Numbered from the stretch's first letter, positions 51,575 through 60,397 are shown. The stretch: DNA of 64,000 nt from Deltaproteobacteria bacterium (GCA_016218105.1 JACRET010000005.1:124001-188000); one strand, 5' to 3'. Numbers and translations: made by a program. The notes: generated by a model not told the origin, from the letters alone.

Positions 51575-53224
51575 CTAGCCGACCTGCCTCGACCTGACAT
51601 GGTCAGGCGCGTAGTTAGGCAGCAGTATTGGGCTCAACTCCCCGCCCTTTATGCCCGCCTTGTCTATCTCGTTGTTGAAATCATCGATATGCTGTAGAGT
51701 TATCTTGTCTGAGGCCTTGGCGGTCTTCGCGTACTCGGCAGCTTTTATGCCCGCCCTTCTCCCGAAGACCAGGACGTCCAGGAGCGAGTTGCCCATAAGA
51801 CGGTTCCTGCCATGCACTCCGCCAGCCACTTCTCCGGCGCTGAAGAGCCCGTCTATTCCTGTCCTTGACCACTCGTCTATCTTTATGCCGCCGTTCTGAT
51901 AATGGAGCGTCGGGTATATCAGCATCGGGACCTTGCTTATGTCTATATCGTAGCGCTTGAACTGTATGTACTTCGCCGGAAGCTCTTTCCTTACCGTTCC
52001 TTCGCCGTGGAGCATGTCTATCATCGGGGAGTCGAGCCATACGCCGAACCTGCCCGTGGGCGTTACAATACCTTTCCCTATGTCGAGGCATTCCCTGAGA
52101 ACGCATGCCGATTCAACGTCCCTCGGCTCAAGCGGGAAGCAGAACTGCTCTCCCTCGGCATTGAGGAGCTGCGCCCCAAGCCCCCTGACCTTCTCCGTTA
52201 TGAGGAGGCCTACGTTCTGCTCGGGGTATATGGCGCCCGTGGGGTGGTACTGGGTGGAATCGAGGTCCTGTATGCTGGCCCCGGCCCTGTACGCCATAAC
52301 GATACCGTCGGCGGTTGCGCCGTAGTGGTTTGTCGTCGGGAATCCCTGGATGTGAAGCCTTCCGAAGCCGCCTGTAGCCACAAGCACGGCCTTTGCCCTG
52401 ACTATATAGTATTCCTTTGTCTCAAGATTATATAATACCGCGCCGGCGGCCTTTCCATCCTTGTCCATAATAAGCTCGACCGCGGGGGAGAACTCGAGTA
52501 TCTTTATGTCATTGCTTCTATTGCGGGCCTCATCCCTTAAGACCCTCATTATCTCCGCGCCGGTCATGTCGCCCGCGGAGTGCATCCTTTTACGGGACGT
52601 GCCCCCGCCGTGCCTTACCTGCATCCTGCCGGAGGGGTACTTGTCGAACATCATCCCCAGGTCTTCAAGCCAGTTTATGATAAGCGGGGCGTCGTTAGTA
52701 AGCGCGGCTACCAGGGCCGGCTGGTTTGAGAAATGCCCGCCGCCTATGACGTCGAGGTAATGGAGGTACGGAGAGTCCGCTTCCTGTGTTGCGCCCTGTA
52801 TGCCGCCTTCGGCCATTACGGTATTTGAATCGCCGTGGCGAAGCTTTGTGGAAATCAGCACCTTAAGACCCGCTTCCTGAGCGGCCAACGCAGCGGCAGT
52901 TCCGGCGCCGCCGGCCCCGATAACGAGGAGGTCCGTTGAATAATCCGTTCTGGAGAGGTCGAGGGCCTTTGTGTCGAGCCTGGATTTGGACTCAAGGAGG
53001 GTTGCCACCTCTTCGGGGAGTTCCATCCCCTTATTCGGGCCTACAAGGAGCTTCCTTCTTCCGTCGTGCTTGTAGTCAGGGTGGTACTTCTTGAGCCACA
53101 CCTGCCTCTCTTCCATCGTGAGCGCCGGAAAGTGCTCTCCTTTTCTGGCCTTTTCGACCCTTGCGGGCCTGGTGGCCTCGGCCTTCTTGATCAGTTCCTT
53201 GAGAACTGTGGTATATCCGCTCAT
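51575..53224 (-). CDS. Soluble fumarate reductase flavoprotein (TfrA/FrdA-like)
   Basis: 549 residues. A 90-residue helical N-terminal extension (VLKELIKKAEATRPARVEKARKG) precedes the FAD domain (LLVIGAGGAGTAAALAAQEAG). Active-site features are QYHPTGAIYPEQN, RKRMHSAGDMTGAEI and GRNRLMGNSLLDVLVFGRRAG. The position that carries the covalent-FAD histidine in complex II reads SNTVMAEGG (Asn), so FAD is probably non-covalent, as in soluble thiol- or NADH-linked fumarate reductases. Followed upstream in the operon by an Fe-S subunit and the flx genes. A GGAGGAAAG ribosome binding site marks the start. Confidence 0.87.
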   Translation of the reverse strand: MSGYTTVLKELIKKAEATRPARVEKARKGEHFPALTMEERQVWLKKYHPDYKHDGRRKLLVGPNKGMELPEEVATLLESKSRLDTKALDLSRTDYSTDLLVIGAGGAGTAAALAAQEAGLKVLISTKLRHGDSNTVMAEGGIQGATQEADSPYLHYLDVIGGGHFSNQPALVAALTNDAPLIINWLEDLGMMFDKYPSGRMQVRHGGGTSRKRMHSAGDMTGAEIMRVLRDEARNRSNDIKILEFSPAVELIMDKDGKAAGAVLYNLETKEYYIVRAKAVLVATGGFGRLHIQGFPTTNHYGATADGIVMAYRAGASIQDLDSTQYHPTGAIYPEQNVGLLITEKVRGLGAQLLNAEGEQFCFPLEPRDVESACVLRECLDIGKGIVTPTGRFGVWLDSPMIDMLHGEGTVRKELPAKYIQFKRYDIDISKVPMLIYPTLHYQNGGIKIDEWSRTGIDGLFSAGEVAGGVHGRNRLMGNSLLDVLVFGRRAGIKAAEYAKTAKASDKITLQHIDDFNNEIDKAGIKGGELSPILLPNYAPDHVRSRQVG

Positions 53225-53235
53225 CTTTCCTCCAT

Positions 53236-53308
53236 CAACAAACAGTTATCGGTTGACGGTTACCGGTTACCGGCCTTTAGTTTTTTTCTGGCAACCGATA
53301 ACGGATAA
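53236..53308. repeat. Inverted repeat with GGTTACCGG iterations
   Basis: CAGTTATCGGTTG at the left is inverted at the right (CAACCGATAAC...ATAACTG), with tandem GGTTACCGG-like units between. Similar scraps lie at 46739-46760 and 56158-56175. It occupies the short gap between the fumarate reductase subunit genes. Confidence 0.55.
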
Positions 53309-53315
53309 CTGAAAA

Positions 53316-54101
53316 CTACAGGTTTTTTGTATCTTTAGGCATCCACTTGCCTGATTCGGCGAGGTCTGGCTCGCGCTCCCTCTCTACGTAGAGCTTTTTG
53401 ACGTCTTCCTGCTTCATGGAGTTGAGCTCATCAAGCATCTTCTCGTACTTGCCGCTCCTTACTTCCTCAACCCTTTTCTTTACATGCTCCGCTTTGTGAA
53501 GGATGTATTTGCCGTAAACCCTCCGGACGAACATGGCGGCCATGTACTGGGAAATCTGGGCGGGACAGCGTGACGTGCAAAGTCCGCACATTACGCAGTC
53601 AAAGCTCTTTAAAGCGGCGCCTTTAAGGTCGCCCCTTTTCATAAGGGCTATATAGTCCATCACGTCTATATCCATCGGGCACGTCCTTGTGCAGGTGCCG
53701 CAGCCGACGCACTTGAATACCTCCGGATAAAGCCTTCTTAATTCCTCGTGCGGGGTGCCCTGGATGTTATCGAGGTCATAACCCGGCCTGTTGGCAGGGA
53801 AAAACGGAAGCTGCATTATTATCATGTTGGGCTCGGCCACAGTCTGGCAGGCAAGCCCTGAACGGAGCCTGTAGTCACCGATGAAACGGTAGAAAGTGCC
53901 GCAAGCGCCGCAGATACCGCCCCTGCAGCCGCATCCGCGGACGTATGAGTAGCCGGCGTATTCGACCGCTTTCATGATCGTCAGCGTCTCAGGCACCATA
54001 TACTCCCTGCCCATGATGTATATGGGTATCATCTTGGCGCCTTCGGGCGGGATGGTCCTGTCGCCGGTCGCTAGGGTCTTGAGTTTCTTGTCTTCTGCCA
54101 T
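53316..54101 (-). CDS. Fumarate reductase-type iron-sulfur subunit ([2Fe-2S] + 2[4Fe-4S])
   Basis: 261 residues. The N-terminal ferredoxin-like domain has GCGCRGGICGACGTFYRF ([2Fe-2S]), followed by HdrC-like [4Fe-4S] motifs CVGCGTCTRTCPMDI and CVMCGLCTSRCPAQI. The charged helical C-terminus (about 195-261) is extra. It resembles SdhB/TfrB without the CCG half. It probably wires the flavoprotein encoded next to it to the FlxA-type NAD(P)H module just upstream in the operon. Confidence 0.83.
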   Translation of the reverse strand: MAEDKKLKTLATGDRTIPPEGAKMIPIYIMGREYMVPETLTIMKAVEYAGYSYVRGCGCRGGICGACGTFYRFIGDYRLRSGLACQTVAEPNMIIMQLPFFPANRPGYDLDNIQGTPHEELRRLYPEVFKCVGCGTCTRTCPMDIDVMDYIALMKRGDLKGAALKSFDCVMCGLCTSRCPAQISQYMAAMFVRRVYGKYILHKAEHVKKRVEEVRSGKYEKMLDELNSMKQEDVKKLYVEREREPDLAESGKWMPKDTKNL

Positions 54102-54132
54102 GGCTATTCTCCCGGATTATACAATATCAGTA

Positions 54133-54972
54133 TTAGAAATCATTATACATCTTCTTGACTTCAGCGGCCGTATAGACGGGGCCTTCCTTGCAGACATATA
54201 CGTCCCCGACATTGCACCTTCCGCACTTGCCCACACCGCACTTCATCTTGTTCTCAAGGGTAGTGTAGACGTTTTCGTCGCTGAAGCCGAGTTTGGCAAG
54301 CGTGTTTATGACGAACTTGATCATTATAGGCGGGCCGCATGTGACGGCAACCGTGTTCTCAGCCGCGGGGGCGGTCTCCTCAAGGACTGTCGGAACAAAA
54401 CCCACTTTACCCTTCCAGTCAGGGGTCTGCCCGCCCGGGTCAACGGTCTGGACGAGCCTGACGTCGTTCCTGTCTTCCCAGTGCTGAAGCTCGTTCTTAT
54501 ATACCAGGTCGGCTACGGTCTTCGCGCCGTATACTATCGTTATCTTCCCGAACTCCTCTCTCCTGTCGAGGCAGTTCCAGATGACCGAGCGCACAGGCGG
54601 AAGCCCTATGCCTCCGGCGATAAATACAAGGTTCTTCCCTTTCCAATCATCTACCGGGAACCAGTTCCCATAAGGCCCGCGAAACCCCATCGTATCGCCT
54701 ATCGAAAGCTCGGAAAGCCCGCCGGTCACCCTCCCGGACCTCCTGAAGGTGCACTGTATGTAGCCCTTGCGCGTGGGGGCCGAGGCGATGCAGAAGGTAG
54801 ACTCCCCAAGCCCGAACGCGGAGTACAAGCCGAACTGGCCGGTCTTGAAGTCGAACGATTCACGCAAGGCCTTGTCCTTGAATACCAATCTGAAGCTCCT
54901 TACGTCAGGGGCCTCTTCGTATATATCCTCGATCGTGACTAAATTGGGTAGATAGATATTGTTCATAATCAT
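54133..54972 (-). CDS. flxA: FAD/NAD(P)-binding oxidoreductase (FlxA/AsrB-like)
   Basis: About 279 residues from the ATG at 54972 (AAGGA ribosome binding site); the track start is 29 codons too early. Ferredoxin-NADP-reductase fold: FAD part RSFRLVFKDKAL...GQFGLYSAFGLGEST, NAD part LVFIAGGIGLPPVRSVIWN and CGPPIMIKFVINTL, then a C-terminal [2Fe-2S] motif CGVGKCGRCNVGDVYVCKEG. Equivalent subunits of FlxABCD or AsrB take electrons from NAD(P)H. It lies between the fumarate reductase Fe-S gene and flxB. Confidence 0.87.
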   Translation of the reverse strand: MIMNNIYLPNLVTIEDIYEEAPDVRSFRLVFKDKALRESFDFKTGQFGLYSAFGLGESTFCIASAPTRKGYIQCTFRRSGRVTGGLSELSIGDTMGFRGPYGNWFPVDDWKGKNLVFIAGGIGLPPVRSVIWNCLDRREEFGKITIVYGAKTVADLVYKNELQHWEDRNDVRLVQTVDPGGQTPDWKGKVGFVPTVLEETAPAAENTVAVTCGPPIMIKFVINTLAKLGFSDENVYTTLENKMKCGVGKCGRCNVGDVYVCKEGPVYTAAEVKKMYNDF

Positions 54973-55123
54973 CTGGTTCCTTAACTTACTGATCTGAAAA
55001 TCCGTGTTTGCAGATGGCCGGCTGCTAGGAAGGGGGAGGGGTTGAACCGGAGCATACATTTTTAGTATGTGAGGATTCTAGCCCGAAGCCCTGACAACGC
55101 AGATGGCCGCTTAGAACACAAAT

Positions 55124-56134
55124 TTATTTCGAAAACTCCTCCATCACCTCGGTTATGTCAAGCCTCACCGGGCAGACCCTTATGCACCTGCCGCACCCTA
55201 CGCATCCTTTGGACGAGAACTTGTTTGGGTAAAAGTTGAACTTGCACATGAACCTGTTACGCCACCTCTGGTACTGATAGTGCCTGGGGTTATGTCCGCT
55301 TGCGTGCAGGGTGAAGGTATCGTACTGGCACGAGTCCCAGTTCTTCCTTCTCTCGCCCTCGAACGCCGTGCCCTCGTCAGTGATATCGAAACAGTGGCAG
55401 GTAGGGCATACGAATGTGCAGGCCCCGCATCCTATGCACTTCCTGGTAAGCCTTCCCCATACAGGGTCGTCGTAATGGTCTTTTTTGGAAAGCCTCCCGC
55501 TTATCTTTTCGAGATCTATCGTATTGATCCTTGGCGGCATGAAAAGGGTTTTGGCCTTTTCATCCCCGGCTTCCGAGAATACGGCCTTGTGCTTTTCAAC
55601 AAACGTCTTGCCCTTTTCAGAAACAGCCTCCGCGATAAAGTCCCCGGCCTCCGTCTCTTTCAGATAAAGGTCAGAGCCTGCCTTCGACTCGGGCGAAAGG
55701 TCAACGGTGGTGCAGAAACACGCCTCGTCGCCGCGCGTACACGCCACAGTAACAACGACCGTGTAGTCTTCCCTTTTGGTGTAGAACTCATCTACGAAGT
55801 CCCATGTGAATACGGCCCTTAAGGACGCCAGGCTCGCGGCCTCGCACGGCCTCGCGCCGAATATTACGGTCTCCCCGGCCTCGATGTCCGCCCCCTTGAG
55901 CCCAATCCCCTCTTTCCTTACGGTAAACTCCGCCACGACCTCTGTCTGGGGGAATACGTACTCCTTATAAGAGTTCCTTGGAAGTATGTAATCCGGCGCG
56001 ATATCCCCGGCCTTCCGTATGGACTTGAATACCACCTGTCTCGCCTCAAGCGAGGGCGCGATAAAACGGCCGCCTTTGGTTACCGACTCTATTAATCTTC
56101 CGAGGTCTTCTTTTTTTAATAATTTATTTGTCAT
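55124..56134 (-). CDS. flxB: 4Fe-4S dicluster electron-transfer protein (FlxB/AsrA-like)
   Basis: 336 residues. The N-terminal part resembles AsrA/HydB-type subunits (VIFGARPCEAASLASLRAVF, VTVACTRGDEACFCTTVDLSPE). The C-terminus has two [4Fe-4S] sites, CIGCGACTFVCPTCHCFDI and CVGCGRCIRVCPV. It passes electrons between FlxA and the downstream Fe-S proteins. Upstream spacing and order (flxC-flxB-flxA on this strand) fit one operon. Confidence 0.82.
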   Translation of the reverse strand: MTNKLLKKEDLGRLIESVTKGGRFIAPSLEARQVVFKSIRKAGDIAPDYILPRNSYKEYVFPQTEVVAEFTVRKEGIGLKGADIEAGETVIFGARPCEAASLASLRAVFTWDFVDEFYTKREDYTVVVTVACTRGDEACFCTTVDLSPESKAGSDLYLKETEAGDFIAEAVSEKGKTFVEKHKAVFSEAGDEKAKTLFMPPRINTIDLEKISGRLSKKDHYDDPVWGRLTRKCIGCGACTFVCPTCHCFDITDEGTAFEGERRKNWDSCQYDTFTLHASGHNPRHYQYQRWRNRFMCKFNFYPNKFSSKGCVGCGRCIRVCPVRLDITEVMEEFSK

Positions 56135-56224
56135 AAAAGTTATCTGTCTATCGATTTTTCAGTTCCCGGTTATCCTGTTTTTTCATATGCGCTCGCGCGG
56201 ATTATAAAACCCGGCAGCCGGCAA

Positions 56225-57118
56225 CTACTTTATGAAATTCTCCTTGTCATCCGGGCTGAAGACTATCATCGGCGGATGCGTCTTCTCGTCATATCCCGAG
56301 CGGAACTCAAACGCGTCTTTTACCACCTGTATCATCTTCTGATTTATGAGGTTCAAGGGGATATTTACCGGACACGCCCTCTCGCACTCGCCACAAAACG
56401 TACACCTTCCGACGAGGTGCATCGCCCTGGTAAGATTCCAGGAGAGGTTGCCTCTCGGATGCGCCGAGGTCTCTATCCACTGCGGCATATTCTTCTCGGT
56501 AATGCACCTTTCGCAGTAGCAGAGCGAGCATACCTGCCTGCAGGCGTAGCATTTTACGCACCTTGAGAACTCGTTTATCCAGAACGCCCACTTTTCGGAC
56601 TGGGGCGCGGCGTCCAGCGCCTTGATCTTGTCAAAGACCATGCCCGTGGGCGCTTCAGGCGAGGTAAACGCGGACTTTTCGCCGATCACGAAATCAGCCA
56701 CGTGCGGGTTTCTTACGTCGCAGTTGTGGCACTTGGTCGGCATTATCTCCGGCTTTAATCCACCCTGCCATAATTCCTGCCTGTATACGACTCCGTTGCA
56801 GGTCATGCCGATAATAAAGACGTCTTCCCTCTTGAACTGCGCTTCTGTTATGAGGACGACAATATTTTTTATATCGCAGCCCTTGGCTACGATCGCGGGC
56901 CTTCCTAGCGCCTGTATATCCTTGAACTTCCGTGTAAGGTAGACCGACAGGTTATTAACGCAGAGCGGGTTGAACACAAGATTGTCCGCTTCAGCCGGAT
57001 CGGTTATAAAAACAGGCGTCGTCTTTGTCCTGGCCCTGTTCCATCCATAGCCTATTACTACCTTGACCTCGCCGGAGGTTAGAAGCTCTTTTGCTTTTTC
57101 TCTTAATTTATTTTCCAT
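56225..57118 (-). CDS. flxC: Iron-sulfur oxidoreductase subunit (FlxC-like, F420-hydrogenase beta-type)
   Basis: 297 residues from the ATG at 57118 (AAGGGAAG site). The N-terminal half reads VVIGYGWNRARTKTTPVFITD and AIVAKGCDIKNIVVLITEAQ, as in coenzyme F420 hydrogenase beta/FlxC proteins. Cysteine clusters are CHNCDVRNP, CVKCYACRQVCSLCYCERC and CTFCGECERACPVNIPL. Probably holds three or more Fe-S clusters and forms the core of the Flx module next to the MvhD/HdrA entry point. Confidence 0.78.
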   Translation of the reverse strand: MENKLREKAKELLTSGEVKVVIGYGWNRARTKTTPVFITDPAEADNLVFNPLCVNNLSVYLTRKFKDIQALGRPAIVAKGCDIKNIVVLITEAQFKREDVFIIGMTCNGVVYRQELWQGGLKPEIMPTKCHNCDVRNPHVADFVIGEKSAFTSPEAPTGMVFDKIKALDAAPQSEKWAFWINEFSRCVKCYACRQVCSLCYCERCITEKNMPQWIETSAHPRGNLSWNLTRAMHLVGRCTFCGECERACPVNIPLNLINQKMIQVVKDAFEFRSGYDEKTHPPMIVFSPDDKENFIK

Positions 57119-57201
57119 CTTCCCTTGTCTTGTCTCTTCCAGGAACGAATGTGGCCAGGCGGCCTTCTTTAAAATCAGGCCAAAGCCCCTTTCGCGTTCC
57201 C

Positions 57202-57423
57202 TTAATCTATCGGCACCTTGAACTTCATGCACTTTACTGGGTTAAGCTGTATCTTGTCGGCCCCTATTTCTCTTATGCGCCTGATGACCGCGTCTTTCAG
57301 GTCTCTTATGGTGTCTTCAGAGTCCGTCCCCCTGACCTCGATCCCAACCTCCGGGCAGCTCGCCTTATATGTGCCGTCCTCCATCTCAACAAGAATCGCG
57401 CTGACAGAGACCTCGTTAGCCAT
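57202..57423 (-). CDS. HicB-like small protein
   Basis: 73 residues: VSAILVEMEDGTYKASCPEVGIEVRGTDSEDTIRDLKDAVIRRI. The pattern of a short beta-sheet, CPE(V/L)G and a helix matches the HicB-lk/partial RNase H fold. No hicA toxin is adjacent and no DNA-binding domain is attached. It sits inside the flx operon between flxC and mvhD, so it may have been repurposed as an accessory or structural factor. Family assignment is by pattern only. Confidence 0.6.
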   Translation of the reverse strand: MANEVSVSAILVEMEDGTYKASCPEVGIEVRGTDSEDTIRDLKDAVIRRIREIGADKIQLNPVKCMKFKVPID

Positions 57424-57447
57424 AAGCCCTTTTCTCCCCTATCTACC

Positions 57448-57915
57448 TTATTCTGCGGCCGTCTTTTCCTTTAACCCTTTATACTCCATGAACGGCCCGA
57501 GAATTTTCACCTCATCCGTGACCTTGTTTATGAGGTCTACCCATTTTATGGCCTCGGATGCCGAGACCCATGAAAAATGGAGCCTCCGCATATCGATGCC
57601 GGCAAACTCCATCAGGTGCTTGAAACCTATCCAGCGGCGTCTGGCGTGGTAATTGCCCGTCGTGTAGTGGCAGTCGCCTGGGTGGCAGCCTGACACCAGA
57701 ACCCCGTCCGCCCCATTCTCAAACGCCTTTATTATGAACAGCGGGTCTATCCTGCCCGTGCAGGGGAGCTTTATGATACGGACGTTAGGCCTGTACTCCA
57801 TCCTGCTCGTGCCCGCGAGGTCCGCCCCGGCGTAAGTGCACCAGTTGCAGACAAACGCCATTATCTTGGGTTCGAATGAGCCCTGATTTTCGTTATGTTC
57901 AACGTGTCCTGACAT
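57448..57915 (-). CDS. mvhD: MvhD/FlxD-like hydrogenase iron-sulfur subunit
   Basis: 155 residues. Family motifs FVCNWCTYAGADLAG, IKLPCTGRIDPLFIIKAFENGADGV and SGCHPGDCHYTTGNYHARRR hold a [2Fe-2S]-type cluster. MvhD (FlxD) docks electron donors such as hydrogenase or Flx to HdrA. It follows hdrA by 19 nt, so the complex is probably FlxABCD-HdrABC. Confidence 0.9.
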   Translation of the reverse strand: MSGHVEHNENQGSFEPKIMAFVCNWCTYAGADLAGTSRMEYRPNVRIIKLPCTGRIDPLFIIKAFENGADGVLVSGCHPGDCHYTTGNYHARRRWIGFKHLMEFAGIDMRRLHFSWVSASEAIKWVDLINKVTDEVKILGPFMEYKGLKEKTAAE

Positions 57916-57934
57916 ATCTATCCCGTTTCCTGAT

Positions 57935-59908
57935 TTAGAACGAATTTATGGCCGCGAACACCTGCTCGTCGGTATACCCGCGAAGGTCTATCGATTTGCT
58001 CCTGCACGCCGCGACGCATACGCCGCAGCCCTGGCATACGCCCTCGTTTACCCTCGCCAGCCACCTTACGATGTTGCCCTGCCTGTCCTTTACGTGGTCC
58101 CTCTCTATCGCAGAGTACGGGCACGCCGTGACGCAGTCCCAGCAGGCGTTGCAGGTCGCCTTGTTTACGACCGAAGTAATCGGCTCTCTCGCCATTTCAT
58201 CGGCCGAAAAAAGGGCCAATACCTTGCTTGCCGCCGCGGAGCCCTGCGCGACCGACTCCGGTATATCCATAGGGCCCATGCAGGTCCCGGCGAGGAATAT
58301 GCCTGCCGTTACCGTTTCAACCGGGCGTAGCTTCGGGTGGTACTCGTTATAGAACTTGTACTTGTCGTATCCGATGCCGAGCTTCTGCGCGAGCGTGTCC
58401 GCGCCTTCCCTCGATACTATCGCCGTGGCGAGAACGACCATGTCCGCTTCTATCTCGACCTGGCTTCCGCTTAAAGTGTCCGCGCCCTGGACTATCACCT
58501 TGCCGTCTTTCTCATATACCCTTGAAACGCGGCCCCTCAGGTACATCGCGTCGTCGTGCTCTATCGCCTTCCTTACGAACTCCTCATACCTCTTGCCGCC
58601 CGAGCGGATGTCCATGTAGAACACATACGACTGTCCGTCGTGAACCTTATGCTTATAGAGCATCGTGTGCTTGGCGGTATACATGCAGCATACCTTCGAG
58701 CAGTAGGATACCCCCTTTTTCTCATCCCTTGAGCCTACGCACTGTATAAAGACGACGTTCTTCGGCACCTTGTTGTCGGAGGGCCTTCTTATCTCGCCGC
58801 CTGTGGGGCCTGATGACGAAGCGAGCCTCTCGAACTGCATGCCGCTTATTACGTCCTTGATCCTGCCGTAGCCGTACTCGCCGAACCTCTCGTTAGGCAT
58901 CAGCTGATAGCCCGTGGCCACGACTATCGCGCCGACCTCTTCGGTCACGATCTTGTCCTGCATCGTAAAGTCTATGCACTTCGGGCCGCAGACTACGGCG
59001 CAGGCGCCGCACTTGTCCTTCTGTATCTTATGGCAGTTCGGCGCGTCTATCACGGGGACGTTAGGCACGGACTGAGGGAAGGGCGTATAGATGACCTTCC
59101 TCTTGGCAAGGCCCAGCTCGAAGTGGCTTTCGGTCTTGAACGGGCACTTCTCTATGCACTCGCCGCAGCCCGTGCAGCGGTCTTCATCCACATACTTCGA
59201 CTTTCTTCTTATCTGAACGGTGAAGTTCCCGATATACCCGTCTACCTTCTCGACCTCCGAGTAGGTATAGAGCTTTATGTTCTCGTTCAGTTCGGCCTCG
59301 ACCATCTTCGGCGTCAAAATGCACTGCGAGCAGTCCATGGTCGGGAAGGTCTCGGAAAGGCGCGCCATGTTGCCGCCGATCGAAGGCTCCTTCTCCACAA
59401 GTATTACTTCCCTTCCGCCTTCCGCTATGTCAAGGGCGGCCTGTATGCCTGCGATGCCGCCGCCGATCACGAGCGCTTTTTTCTTTACGGGTATCTTTAT
59501 CTTCTTCAGAGGCTTGTTCTTCTTGAGCCTCTCTATGGTCATCCTTGTAAGGTCGATGGATTTAACCGTTCCAACTGCCTTCGTCTTGTCGTGATGTACC
59601 CAGGAGCACTGCTCCCTTATGTTCGTCACCTCGCACTGGTACGGATTCAGGCCCGCGGCCTCCGCGGCCTTCCTGAAGGTCTTCTCGTGCATGTGCGGAG
59701 AGCAGGCCGATACGATTATGCCGTCAAGCTTATTGTCCTTGATGGCCTGCTTGAGCATGTCCTGCCCCGGGGATGAGCACATGAACTTATAGTCGCAGGT
59801 AAAGACCACCCCAGGGAGCTTACTCATCTCCTCGGCCACCTTTTTGGTGTCTACGGTAGCCGCTATGTTATTTCCGCACTGGCAGACAAAAACGCCTATC
59901 CTCGGCAT
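57935..59908 (-). CDS. hdrA: HdrA-like flavin electron-transfer subunit
   Basis: 657 residues. N-terminal cysteine motif GVFVCQCGNNIAATVD, CSPHMHEKTFRKAAE, then the FAD-binding domain (ALVIGGGIAGIQAALDIAEGG...GGNMARLSETFPTMDCSQC) and ferredoxin motifs CTGCGECIEKCP and CGACAVVCGPKC. The signature CVGSRDEKKGVSYCSKVCCMYTAKH and C-terminal CNACWDCVTACP and CQGCGVCVAACRSKSID follow. In HdrABC-MvhAGD and Flx complexes HdrA's FAD is the electron-bifurcating centre. Two foreign genes separate it from hdrB. Confidence 0.95.
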   Translation of the reverse strand: MPRIGVFVCQCGNNIAATVDTKKVAEEMSKLPGVVFTCDYKFMCSSPGQDMLKQAIKDNKLDGIIVSACSPHMHEKTFRKAAEAAGLNPYQCEVTNIREQCSWVHHDKTKAVGTVKSIDLTRMTIERLKKNKPLKKIKIPVKKKALVIGGGIAGIQAALDIAEGGREVILVEKEPSIGGNMARLSETFPTMDCSQCILTPKMVEAELNENIKLYTYSEVEKVDGYIGNFTVQIRRKSKYVDEDRCTGCGECIEKCPFKTESHFELGLAKRKVIYTPFPQSVPNVPVIDAPNCHKIQKDKCGACAVVCGPKCIDFTMQDKIVTEEVGAIVVATGYQLMPNERFGEYGYGRIKDVISGMQFERLASSSGPTGGEIRRPSDNKVPKNVVFIQCVGSRDEKKGVSYCSKVCCMYTAKHTMLYKHKVHDGQSYVFYMDIRSGGKRYEEFVRKAIEHDDAMYLRGRVSRVYEKDGKVIVQGADTLSGSQVEIEADMVVLATAIVSREGADTLAQKLGIGYDKYKFYNEYHPKLRPVETVTAGIFLAGTCMGPMDIPESVAQGSAAASKVLALFSADEMAREPITSVVNKATCNACWDCVTACPYSAIERDHVKDRQGNIVRWLARVNEGVCQGCGVCVAACRSKSIDLRGYTDEQVFAAINSF

Positions 59909-59948
59909 AAAGACCTCTTGGTTACCTTAAACAAAAATCCTTTTTCAC

Positions 59949-59985
59949 ATCCCCTCCCTTGACGGGAGGGGATTAAGGGGAGGGT
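59949..59985. repeat. Repeat module A, copy beside DUF559 gene (left)
   Basis: CCCCTCCCTTGACGGGAGGG followed by GATTAAGGGGAGGGTGAA. Its last bases encode the C-terminus and stop of the DUF559 gene. An inverted, slightly diverged copy lies on the other side of that gene. Confidence 0.8.
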
Positions 59986-60323
59986 GAATCCCTTACGGCT
60001 TCCCTAATCATCAACAGAATACCTTCTAAATTTTCGAACACATCGTTATTCCAAAAGCGTAAGACCCTGAAGCCGTTTTTTATAAAATGTCCGTCTCTTT
60101 TATTGTCTTTATTCTTTTCGATAGCATGCTGACCGCCGTCTACTTCTATAATCAACCTTTTATCGAAACAGACAAAGTCAGCTATATAATTGTCTATTGG
60201 TGTCTGTCTTCTGAATTTAAGTCCTTCTACCTGTTTAAGCCTAAGATGTTTCCAGAGCAGTTTTTCCGCTTCCGTAGGCCTTTTTCTAAGGGCCTTTGCG
60301 ATGGAGGTGATCTTGGCAGCCAC
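59973..60323 (-). CDS. DUF559 (Vsr-like) endonuclease-domain protein
   Basis: 116 residues: RKRPTEAEKLLWKHLRLKQVEGLKFRRQ, IDNYIADFVCFDKRLIIEVDGGQH, RDGHFIKNGFRVLRFWNNDVFENLEGI, the full DUF559 core of the restriction-endonuclease-like superfamily with the E...D..QH catalytic pattern. Starts at a GTG with a GGGGGTG binding site supplied by a flanking repeat; the stop codon lies in the inverted repeat copy at the other end. Sits between hdrA and the HNH gene, breaking the hdr operon. Function of the family is unknown. Confidence 0.87.
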   Translation of the reverse strand: MAAKITSIAKALRKRPTEAEKLLWKHLRLKQVEGLKFRRQTPIDNYIADFVCFDKRLIIEVDGGQHAIEKNKDNKRDGHFIKNGFRVLRFWNNDVFENLEGILLMIREAVRDSPSP

Positions 60324-60327
60324 TTTT

Positions 60328-60364
60328 CACCCCCACCCTGCCTCCCCCGTCAAGGGGGAGGAGC
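60328..60364. repeat. Repeat module A, inverted copy beside DUF559 gene (right)
   Basis: On the minus strand CTCCCCCTTGACGGGGGAGG is followed by CAGGGTGGGGGTGAA. This is the same module as at 59949 but in opposite orientation, so the DUF559 gene is bracketed by inverted repeats and the right copy provides its ribosome binding site. Confidence 0.78.
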
Positions 60365-60397
60365 TTTAATTCACCTTTACTAGCAAAACTCCTATTA

